Shown here piece after piece: positions 1 through 5,235 of a stretch of 10,800 nt of DNA. The position numbers were made by a program, and so were the translations under genes. Every line of letters begins with the position of its first letter. The first letter of the stretch is position 1. The stretch lies in the NCBI GenBank assembly GCA_041655595.1, contig JBBAFB010000073.1:1-10800 (forward strand), given 5' to 3'. The notes under the pieces are model-generated. The model was given only the letters and a program-made list of their open reading frames with translations. It searched no databases and was not told where the DNA came from. This stretch comes from JBBAFB01 sp041655595. Lineage in GTDB: Bacteria; Bacillota; DULZ01.

Positions 1-234
1 TGCGAGGGCAGTTATGACGGTTGGTGTGAAGTCTATCCCGGGGAAAGAAAATGTATCTGGGTTAAAGCTTATTCCCGCTTAAAAAAATATGGTGAGGAGG
101 AGAAGCTGGGTAGTTATTTGGTGGATCCTAATGATTGGAGTCTTAATCAGACCTCCTCCTGGATTAATTTTTACCTGGGTAAGGATCATTCAGCCGGTAG
201 GTTGGGAATAACAAATCCGCAGGAAAAGGAGTAA
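1..234 (+). CDS. metV: MetV-like methylenetetrahydrofolate reductase C-terminal-domain protein (3' end only)
   Basis: This is the last 77 codons of a gene whose start lies left of the window; it reads through frame 1 to TAA at 232-234. The visible piece opens with CEGSYDGWCEV and continues to KCIWVKAYSRL. This matches the cysteine-rich end of the methylenetetrahydrofolate reductase C-terminal domain family as I recall it (a GPCGG-S-x-G-x-CEV block followed by C-x-W-V-x-A-Y-x-R-L). In acetogens and related anaerobes this protein (MetV) partners MetF in reducing methylene-H4folate to methyl-H4folate, the methyl donor for the corrinoid iron-sulfur protein. Three cysteines remain (residues 1, 9 and 18 of the fragment) as possible metal ligands. 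The rest of the protein is not visible, so a fusion with MetF cannot be excluded. No convincing terminator follows. Identification is from motif recognition only. Confidence 0.7.
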   Translation, partial: CEGSYDGWCEVYPGERKCIWVKAYSRLKKYGEEEKLGSYLVDPNDWSLNQTSSWINFYLGKDHSAGRLGITNPQEKE

Positions 235-243
235 ATTTTGAAT

Positions 244-293
244 AGCAATGAATTAGGATTATATTTACTTTTGGTATTTGCTAATCATTTGCT
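244..293. other. imperfect inverted repeat downstream of metV
   Basis: AGCAATGAATTAG at 244-256 is nearly complementary to CTAATCATTTGCT at 281-293, needing one bulge on each side, around a 24-base loop. It sits just after the metV stop. It lacks a following T-run, so it is not a classical intrinsic terminator. It could be a 3'-end stabilising hairpin or chance in AT-rich DNA. Confidence 0.2.
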
Positions 294-345
294 TGAGTAG
301 ATGTTCGGTTGGAGAAATAAGACTCGGGAAAATCTAGTTTTTTTC

Positions 346-374
346 TTGACAAAGGAAATTTTTTGTTTTAGGAT
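346..374 (+). promoter_or_regulatory. sigma-A-type promoter for the Rrf2 regulator gene
   Basis: A perfect -35 hexamer TTGACA (346-351) is followed after 17 bases by TAGGAT (369-374), a 4/6 match to TATAAT. Transcription would start near 380-382, leaving a 5' leader of about 110 bases before the Rrf2 start. A weak 6-bp hairpin with a T-run (319-341) lies just upstream and could weakly separate this unit from metV. Confidence 0.6.
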
Positions 375-383
375 ATTAATGTA

Positions 384-399
384 AGGGAATTTTTTTCCT
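384..399. promoter_or_regulatory. possible Rrf2 operator (dyad over the start site)
   Basis: AGGGAA (384-389) and TTTCCT (394-399) form a dyad with one mismatch and a TTTT centre, lying at or just after the predicted transcription start of the Rrf2 promoter. Rrf2 regulators often repress their own genes from AT-rich dyads overlapping the promoter. The assignment rests only on position and symmetry. Confidence 0.25.
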
Positions 400-475
400 G
401 ATAACTTGGACTTTTTTAATCCGAATTTAACATCCCGTGGTTTTTGAAACCTGGGAGACCTGGTTAGATTAATTT

Positions 476-482
476 AGGAGGT
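476..482 (+). promoter_or_regulatory. ribosome binding site that fixes the Rrf2 start at AUU 491
   Basis: AGGAGGT is a near-perfect Shine-Dalgarno sequence. It lies 8 bases before ATT at 491 but 35 bases before the first in-frame ATG at 518. The in-frame TAG at 482-484 rules out any start further upstream. Confidence 0.75.
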
Positions 483-490
483 AGAAGAAA

Positions 491-892
491 ATTATCCGGA
501 GAGATACTGATTATGCAATGCGAATACTTGCTCATTTGGCGGAAACTAAAAATCAAGAATTTGTTCCCATTAAGAAAATAGCTGAGCAGGAAAGCGTTCC
601 CACTGAATATGCCTATAAAATAATTCGTAAATTGAACAAGGCGGAGATAACAAGGAGCCAAGTCGGTGTTCACGGTGGGGTAGTCTTGAATAAAAATCTT
701 CAGGATATTACTTTACATAGTGTAATTGAGATAATCCAAGGGCCGGTTTGTATAAGTGAATGTGTTTTGAATCCGGCAGTTTGTCCCAGAAACCCCGGGT
801 GTAAATTTTTCCCCCGCTGGTCGGCCATACAAAAGGAGCTGATCGGCCTTTTAGCTTCGACCACGATGGCAGATATTCTCGAAGGCGAATAA
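491..892 (+). CDS. Rrf2-family transcriptional regulator, likely Fe-S cluster sensing
   Basis: This is a winged-helix DNA-binding regulator of the Rrf2 (IscR/NsrR/RsrR) family, 133 residues if translation starts at ATT 491. The N-terminus then reads M-I-R-R-D-T-D-Y-A-M-R, the expected first helix of the family. The recognition helix region (about 36-50, VPTEYAYKIIRKLNKA) and the wing (about 57-66, QVGVHGGVVL) follow. Four cysteines at 87, 91, 98 and 104 (CX3CX6CX5C) sit where the family binds a [2Fe-2S] or [4Fe-4S] cluster. The ATG at 518 would delete nine conserved residues and has no ribosome binding site, so I chose ATT. It has its own promoter and a possible autoregulatory dyad. What it senses (iron-sulfur status, NO, redox) and its targets are unknown; the neighbouring membrane-protein gene is one candidate. 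Confidence 0.85.
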   Translation: MIRRDTDYAMRILAHLAETKNQEFVPIKKIAEQESVPTEYAYKIIRKLNKAEITRSQVGVHGGVVLNKNLQDITLHSVIEIIQGPVCISECVLNPAVCPRNPGCKFFPRWSAIQKELIGLLASTTMADILEGE

Positions 893-910
893 CTTTTGAT
901 TTTGCAAACC

Positions 911-936
911 GGCTGTTTTTGTAGCAGCCTTTGTGA
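911..936 (+). terminator. weak possible terminator after the Rrf2 gene
   Basis: GGCTG (911-915) pairs with CAGCC (925-929) around a 9-base loop and is followed by a T-rich but interrupted tail (TTTGTGATTT). The stem is only 5 bp, so termination would be partial at best. Confidence 0.25.
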
Positions 937-1034
937 TTTAGCAAACTTTTAAAAAACTGTTTGGAGGTGTTGCCGGGTAAAATTGGAACCAGCGGCCTAG
1001 GTTAAAAATTTTAATTAAGGAGGAAGCTCAAATT

Positions 1035-1685
1035 ATGACTTTAGTGGATCAAGGTTTTTTATTGGTAACGGGGTTAATAGCATTATATCTTTGTTATAAT
1101 TTTTATCGTAACTACAACAAACAAAAGGCGATGTATAATATTTATTATTTAATTTCTTTTGCTGTATTATTGGTGTCCGGACTTCTATTAATTTTCTTAA
1201 GTTATGACATACTGGAAAGCCCAATGGTGGTGATTGTTGCGGCACTCATCCCGCTGACCTTGGCACAGGGGTTAGTTACCCAGTTTTACCCCAAGCAGGA
1301 AAAAAACTATTTAATTTTTATTATTGTGGGGTTAATTGCCATAGCTGTTACTCGTTTTGTTGGGTCAGGCGGTTTAGGAACATTGGTTTTGGCAACGGTT
1401 CACTCTATTGCAGGCTTAACCGTTTTCTTTGTACCGATTATAAATGTTCAAGCCAAGAAGGTGGCAGGTGCTTTTAGTATGGTAACTGTCGGCGGCACTT
1501 TGATTGGCATTGGCGGCATTGCCCTAGCTTTTTTAAAGACTGGTAAGCCCTTGTTAATTTTCACAGCGGATGTAATCTTCACAATTTTAGCTCCTTTGCT
1601 GTTGTTAATGGCCGCAAGCTTCGCTTACGGTTTTATCAAGGGGGAGGCCCCGGTTACAACAGATGGTAAAGAATTAACTGTTTAG
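1035..1685 (+). CDS. unidentified integral membrane protein, about seven spans
   Basis: I do not recognise a family. The 216-residue product starts at ATG with AAGGAGGAA (1017-1025) about 9 bases upstream. Hydrophobic segments fall at about 7-24, 36-57, 62-82, 91-108, 113-138, 144-166 and 174-199, leaving short loops and a polar C-terminal tail. There is no signal peptide, ATP-binding motif, cysteine cluster or obvious metal-binding histidine pair. Charged residues within the spans are few (an Arg near 106, a His near 122). The compact layout resembles small seven-helix membrane proteins of unknown function rather than a classical transporter. It lies 142 bases after the Rrf2 gene and ends about 55 bases before the riboswitch promoter, so it belongs with the regulator or stands alone, not with the cobalamin operon. 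Codon use looks like that of its neighbours. Confidence 0.75.
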   Translation: MTLVDQGFLLVTGLIALYLCYNFYRNYNKQKAMYNIYYLISFAVLLVSGLLLIFLSYDILESPMVVIVAALIPLTLAQGLVTQFYPKQEKNYLIFIIVGLIAIAVTRFVGSGGLGTLVLATVHSIAGLTVFFVPIINVQAKKVAGAFSMVTVGGTLIGIGGIALAFLKTGKPLLIFTADVIFTILAPLLLLMAASFAYGFIKGEAPVTTDGKELTV

Positions 1686-1741
1686 CGTAATTTGCAGTAA
1701 CATTTTATCGTACTTAAAAAATTAATTGCTTGTATTCTTAT

Positions 1742-1769
1742 TTGAGATGGCTTAAGATAAAAATATAAA
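1742..1769 (+). promoter_or_regulatory. promoter of the cobalamin operon
   Basis: TTGAGA (1742-1747, 5/6 to TTGACA) and TATAAA (1764-1769, 5/6 to TATAAT) are separated by 16 bases. The expected start, about 1776-1778, coincides with the 5' strand of riboswitch helix P1, which supports the assignment. Confidence 0.6.
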
Positions 1770-1777
1770 TAGCTTCA

Positions 1778-1928
1778 AACAATAAGTGCTAAGGGAAGTC
1801 CGGTGTAAAGCCGGCGCGGTACCGCCACTGTGATGGGGAGTTCCTCTTTAAAAAACCACTGTCGATTAATTGAGATGGGAAGGTAGGGAGGAGTTATGAA
1901 CCTAAGCCAGGAGACCTACTTATTTGTT
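1778..1928 (+). promoter_or_regulatory. cobalamin (adenosylcobalamin) riboswitch aptamer
   Basis: The stretch carries the conserved cobalamin riboswitch blocks in order: GGGAAGTCCGGTG (about 1793-1805), GCCGGCGCGGTACCGCCACTG (split over 1810-1830), GGGAAGG (1877-1883), and the B12 box AAGCCAGGAGACCT (1904-1917). Helix P1 closes it: AATAAGT (1781-1787) pairs with ACTTATT (1918-1924), extended past one bulged base by AAC (1778-1780) with GTT (1926-1928). The family binds coenzyme B12 and usually represses B12 synthesis and uptake genes. The downstream genes (cbiZ, btuFCD, cobT, cobU, cbiB, cobS) fit exactly. The following terminator indicates control by transcription attenuation. Confidence 0.96.
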
Positions 1929-1955
1929 AAACCGCTTTAACCAACGTCTATTGGT

Positions 1956-1977
1956 AGGGGGGTGGAATTTTTCCTCT
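1956..1977 (+). promoter_or_regulatory. candidate antiterminator hairpin of the riboswitch
   Basis: AGGGGG (1956-1961) can pair with TCCTCT (1972-1977) using two G-U pairs around a 10-base loop. That would occupy the 5' arm of the terminator at 1973-1980, so the two hairpins exclude each other. A separate small stem, ACCAA/TTGGT (1940-1955), lies just upstream. How the aptamer state selects between them cannot be read with certainty. Confidence 0.35.
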
Positions 1978-2002
1978 GCTGTTAGCAGGGGATTTTTGTT
2001 TT
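1973..2002 (+). terminator. riboswitch-controlled intrinsic terminator
   Basis: CCTCTGCT (1973-1980) pairs over 8 bp, with one G-U, to AGCAGGGG (1984-1991) around a GTT loop, and is followed by ATTTTTGTTTT. It is a strong rho-independent terminator between the cobalamin aptamer and cbiZ, so ligand binding should stop transcription before the operon. Confidence 0.88.
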
Positions 2003-2059
2003 GTAGGTTAAAAGGTTGTTTTGGGATTGGGGCGGATAAAAAGCAACAATCAATAAACC

Positions 2060-2066
2060 GGGAGGG
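2060..2066 (+). promoter_or_regulatory. ribosome binding site favouring a TTG start for cbiZ
   Basis: GGGAGGGG spans 2060-2067. The in-frame GTG at 2067 overlaps its last base and is too close to use it. The TTG at 2073 lies 7 bases after the GGAGG core, which is ideal. Confidence 0.6.
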
Positions 2067-2072
2067 GTGGCT

Positions 2073-3161
2073 TTGCAAACATTGTATCAGGGGTCTTTTG
2101 GAGAAATCCTTCAGCGCGGGGGTGATACCTTAGTATTGGAGTTTCCAGCAGAACGTAAAATCTGCAGTACCTCGCCTTTAAACGGTGGGCTGGCAAAGGG
2201 TATCCGGGCCATCTTCAACCAAACTACCCCCAAGGTAGAAACTGCTTCGGAATTGCCCGGGGGCAACCTTGAGGCTTATCTTACTTATATAGCCGATCAA
2301 CTGGGTTTTAATGCCAACCAGGCCTCGGGGCTTCTTACTGCAGCCAATCAGCGGAATGTGGCTTTTAACTCCCTTGGCTTTCGAGAACTGGAGGTGTTGG
2401 CAGTAGCTACCGCCGGGGTGGACTATAACGGCGGTCGAGCCGGAGATCCCGCCGCTTATTATGAAACAAAGGGCCGATTTGAACTCCTGCATGGCACCGT
2501 CAATTTATTACTTTCCATTAATGCTGATTTATCTCCCGGGGCCATGTTAAGAGGGATAATGACCGCCACAGAAGCTAAAAGCGCTGCCCTTTTGGAGTTA
2601 TTAGCTCCTAGCTGCTATTCTAAGGAAATTGCCACCGGTTCTGGAACGGACGGGGTAATTTTGGCAGCCGACCCCGATTCTAAACTATATCTGACCGATG
2701 GCGGGCTTCACTCCAAACTAGGGGAGTTAATAGGAATAACAGTAAAAAAAACCATTAAAGAGGCCCTGGCCTTAGAAACCGGCTTTACACCCAAAAGGCA
2801 GTTAAATGTTTTAGCCAGGCTAAAGCGCTTCAGAATAGATGAAAATGTCCTCTGGACGGCGTTTCAAGAAAAATATGGAGAGCAGCTATCCCGGAAAAAA
2901 TATCTGGAATCGTTAGCAACCATTGTCGAGGCACCAAGGCTAGTCGCTTTGGTATCTTGCCTGTTGCATTTGGCAGACCAAGTTCGCTGGGGCTTATTGC
3001 CAGAGGAAACTGCTTTGGAAACAGCTTTTCAAATCATTGAAACCGAAATCGGTAGTGGAGACATGGCTTTCTTCTTTGAAAGGAATAACTCAAAAATTTC
3101 TATTGAAGCAGCTTTGGTAAAGGTGTTAAGCATTTTGATCTCGCAAAAGGCGGGGTTTTAA
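2073..3161 (+). CDS. cbiZ: adenosylcobinamide amidohydrolase CbiZ
   Basis: CbiZ hydrolyses the amide bond of adenosylcobinamide, releasing aminopropanol and giving adenosylcobyric acid, which re-enters late cobalamin synthesis. Family blocks are clear (numbering from TTG 2073): STSPLNGG near 33-40, NSLGFRELEVLAVATAGV at 99-116, NGGRAGDPA at 119-127, GTVNLLL around 141-147, TATEAKSAALLEL at 164-176 and ATGSGTDGV at 187-195. The start is taken at TTG because its ribosome binding site spacing is right; GTG 2067 would add two residues. The 362-residue product is longer than the amidohydrolase core, which ends near 235. The remaining roughly 120 residues are largely helical-looking and unrecognised. 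It is the first gene after the riboswitch terminator and lies 50 bases before btuF, so it should be co-transcribed with the importer genes. Confidence 0.93.
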   Translation: MQTLYQGSFGEILQRGGDTLVLEFPAERKICSTSPLNGGLAKGIRAIFNQTTPKVETASELPGGNLEAYLTYIADQLGFNANQASGLLTAANQRNVAFNSLGFRELEVLAVATAGVDYNGGRAGDPAAYYETKGRFELLHGTVNLLLSINADLSPGAMLRGIMTATEAKSAALLELLAPSCYSKEIATGSGTDGVILAADPDSKLYLTDGGLHSKLGELIGITVKKTIKEALALETGFTPKRQLNVLARLKRFRIDENVLWTAFQEKYGEQLSRKKYLESLATIVEAPRLVALVSCLLHLADQVRWGLLPEETALETAFQIIETEIGSGDMAFFFERNNSKISIEAALVKVLSILISQKAGF

Positions 3162-3211
3162 GACAAGGGAATAGTGGTTGTAATAGGAAGTGAAAACAAG
3201 GAGGAACTATA

Positions 3212-4159
3212 ATGAAAAAAATTTTAGCTTTTTTATTAGCATTTTTGCTGGCACTCAGTCTTGCCGGCTGTAATTCGGGGACTACCGCAGAACCACCGGC
3301 AGTCAATCAAGACAATCGAAATCCTGTGGAAGAGGCAAAACAGGACTTTCCTGTAATCATAGCAGACAGCTATGGCAGGGAAATAACCATTGTCAAAAAG
3401 CCGGAAAAACTGATTTCTTTGGCACCGGCAAATACCGAAATTTTATTTGCCATTGGAGCCGGGGATAGGATTTTTGGGGTGACTGACTATTGCGAGTACC
3501 CTGCTGCAGCCCTTGAAAAAGCAAAAATAGGAGATTTTAGTAATCCCAATATCGAGTTAATTATCGAAATTGAACCGGATGTGGTTTTTGTAGCTGCCGG
3601 GGTGCAAAGGGAGGTTTTAAATCAGCTCGAAGAAGTGGGCATTGTGGTTGTGACCCTTGATGCAGAAAATTTGGATCAAGTTTTAAAAAATATTAGTTTA
3701 GCAGGAAAGATTGTAGGCAATGAGGAAGAATCCTCAAAATTAGTTGCCCAAATGGAAGCACGAATTCAAGCGGTGAAAACAAAGCTTGCAGCTGCTGCAG
3801 CAACACCCACGATCTTTTTTGAGGTTTGGGACGATCCCCTGATGACAGCTGGCCCCAACACTTTTATTAATGACTTGATTAACTTGGCCGGGGGCAGCAA
3901 TATAGCCTCAGATGCTGCAGAGCAATATGGACAATTTAGTATGGAGCTGCTATTGGAGAGGGATCCGGAAATTTATCTGATCAATGACCATGCACATACA
4001 CCCAAAGATGTGATGACAAGACCTAACTATGGAAGTCTAAGTTCCGTAAAAAATGAAAAGGTATATGCAATTAACGATGATTTGGTGACCCTACCAGGAC
4101 CAAGGTTGGTAGAAGGATTAGAAGAAATGGCCCGTATACTACATCCGGAACTTTTTTAA
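3212..4159 (+). CDS. btuF: cobalamin/corrinoid ABC transporter substrate-binding lipoprotein BtuF
   Basis: This is the extracytoplasmic corrinoid-binding component of a BtuFCD-type importer, 315 residues. It has a lipoprotein signal peptide (MKK, hydrophobic core 4-17) with lipobox LAGC, so Cys20 is expected to be lipidated and the protein anchored outside the membrane. A linker follows, then a class III periplasmic-binding fold from about residue 50, with the family's SLAPANTEILFAIGAGDRI block, GVTDYCEYP, and IELIIEIEPDVVFV in the first lobe. The second lobe includes LINLAGGSNIA. An excellent ribosome binding site (AAGGAGGAA) precedes the ATG. The same family includes ferric-siderophore and heme binders. 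The cobalamin riboswitch, cbiZ upstream and cob genes downstream make corrinoids the likely cargo. Confidence 0.88.
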   Translation: MKKILAFLLAFLLALSLAGCNSGTTAEPPAVNQDNRNPVEEAKQDFPVIIADSYGREITIVKKPEKLISLAPANTEILFAIGAGDRIFGVTDYCEYPAAALEKAKIGDFSNPNIELIIEIEPDVVFVAAGVQREVLNQLEEVGIVVVTLDAENLDQVLKNISLAGKIVGNEEESSKLVAQMEARIQAVKTKLAAAAATPTIFFEVWDDPLMTAGPNTFINDLINLAGGSNIASDAAEQYGQFSMELLLERDPEIYLINDHAHTPKDVMTRPNYGSLSSVKNEKVYAINDDLVTLPGPRLVEGLEEMARILHPELF

Positions 4160-4171
4160 ACGAGGTGCAAT

Positions 4172-5218
4172 ATGGAAGCTAACAGTAGGGGGAAAAAAAA
4201 GGGGATTTTATTGACTTACGGCATAATATTAATAATAGTAATGATCTTCTGCCTGACAGTAGGGCCTGCTAAAATCACCTTTAAAGCTGCTTTAGCTCTT
4301 TTGTGGGCCAAGATTCCGGGTGTGGGGAGGCTCGTTTCCATTGATCAATATCCCTCTACCTACTTGACGATTATTTACGATGTACGGATGCCCCGTATTA
4401 TCCTGGCTGCTTTGGTTGGTGGTGCCTTAGCCGCGGTGGGCACCACCTTTCAGGGGCTTTTTAAAAACCCCATGGCTGATCCATATATAATTGGGGTTTC
4501 CTCGGGAGCGGCCTTGGGAGCCACTATAGCAATGGTGGCGGGTTTTAGCAAAATAGCGGGGGTTTGGGCTTTGCCCATTGCCGCTTTTTCAGGAGCAATT
4601 TTAACTACGGTGTTGGTCTATCAAATAGCCCGAGTAGGTAATAAACTGCCTATTTTCAACTTGCTGCTGTCGGGAGTAGCCCTAAGCTCCTTTATGACTG
4701 CCATCATGTCCTTTTTGATGATTTTGAATTCTAGGGAATTGTCGCAAATAATTTATTGGACCTTAGGAAGCTTTTCCGGTAGGGATTGGTCCCAGGTGCA
4801 AGTGGCAGCTCCGATAATTTTATTAGGCATCGGCGTTTTGTGGTTTTTTGCCAGGGAACTGAATGCCATGTTATTTGGAGAAGAAACGGCTCGCCATTTA
4901 GGCATTGATCCCGAAAAGGTGAAGAAGATTTTGTTGGTGGTAGCGGCTACCACGGTGGCCGGTGCAGTTGCAGTCAGCGGTACCATCGGTTTTGTGGGTT
5001 TAATCGTTCCCCATACGATACGTTTGTTAACGGGACCGGATCACAGGATACTTTTGCCCGGCGCTGTTTTAGCAGGGTCTATTTTTATGGTGGCAACAGA
5101 TACTTTTGCTAAAGTGGCCTTATCTCCTACTGAAATCCCTGTGGGGATTATTACCGCAATTTTTGGCGGACCTTTTTTTATTTACCTATTACGCAAGGGT
5201 AAGACAGGAGTATTTTAA
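4172..5218 (+). CDS. btuC: cobalamin/corrinoid ABC transporter permease BtuC (FecCD family)
   Basis: This is the membrane-spanning subunit of the corrinoid importer, 348 residues, a normal length for the FecCD/BtuC family, which forms a homodimer with about ten helices per subunit. Recognisable blocks are DVRMPRIILAALVGGALAAVG (70-90), FKNPMADPYIIGVSSGAALG (97-116), the cytoplasmic ATPase-contact region ETARHLGID (238-246), SGTIGFVGLIVPH (269-281) and PVGIITAIFGGPFF (323-336). The first helix is at about 11-32 after a lysine-rich N-terminus. The ATG is preceded by GAGGTG (4162-4167) and lies 12 bases after btuF; the ATPase gene starts 17 bases after its end. Specificity for corrinoids rather than siderophores is inferred from the operon. 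Confidence 0.9.
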   Translation: MEANSRGKKKGILLTYGIILIIVMIFCLTVGPAKITFKAALALLWAKIPGVGRLVSIDQYPSTYLTIIYDVRMPRIILAALVGGALAAVGTTFQGLFKNPMADPYIIGVSSGAALGATIAMVAGFSKIAGVWALPIAAFSGAILTTVLVYQIARVGNKLPIFNLLLSGVALSSFMTAIMSFLMILNSRELSQIIYWTLGSFSGRDWSQVQVAAPIILLGIGVLWFFARELNAMLFGEETARHLGIDPEKVKKILLVVAATTVAGAVAVSGTIGFVGLIVPHTIRLLTGPDHRILLPGAVLAGSIFMVATDTFAKVALSPTEIPVGIITAIFGGPFFIYLLRKGKTGVF

Positions 5219-5223
5219 TTAAT

Positions 5224-5229
5224 GAGGTG
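5224..5229 (+). promoter_or_regulatory. ribosome binding site favouring GTG 5236 for btuD
   Basis: GAGGTG lies 6 bases before GTG 5236 but overlaps the alternative in-frame GTG 5227, so translation should start at 5236. Confidence 0.55.
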
Positions 5230-5235
5230 AATTTT

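Noticed and set aside
518..892. Rrf2 gene starting at ATG 518
   Set aside because: It removes the conserved N-terminal residues and is 35 bases from the Shine-Dalgarno sequence.
2091..2125. QGSFGEILQRG in CbiZ as a PduX/GHMP-like motif
   Set aside because: The similarity to the kinase N-terminus is short; the following residues match the usual CbiZ N-terminal region and no kinase phosphate-binding loop is present.
1924..2133. Open frame across the terminator and the cbiZ start
   Set aside because: It runs through the terminator hairpin, lacks a ribosome binding site, and overlaps cbiZ in another frame.
2178..2492. Antisense open frame of 104 codons within cbiZ
   Set aside because: It is a shadow of the strongly supported cbiZ frame; no start signal or family resemblance was seen.
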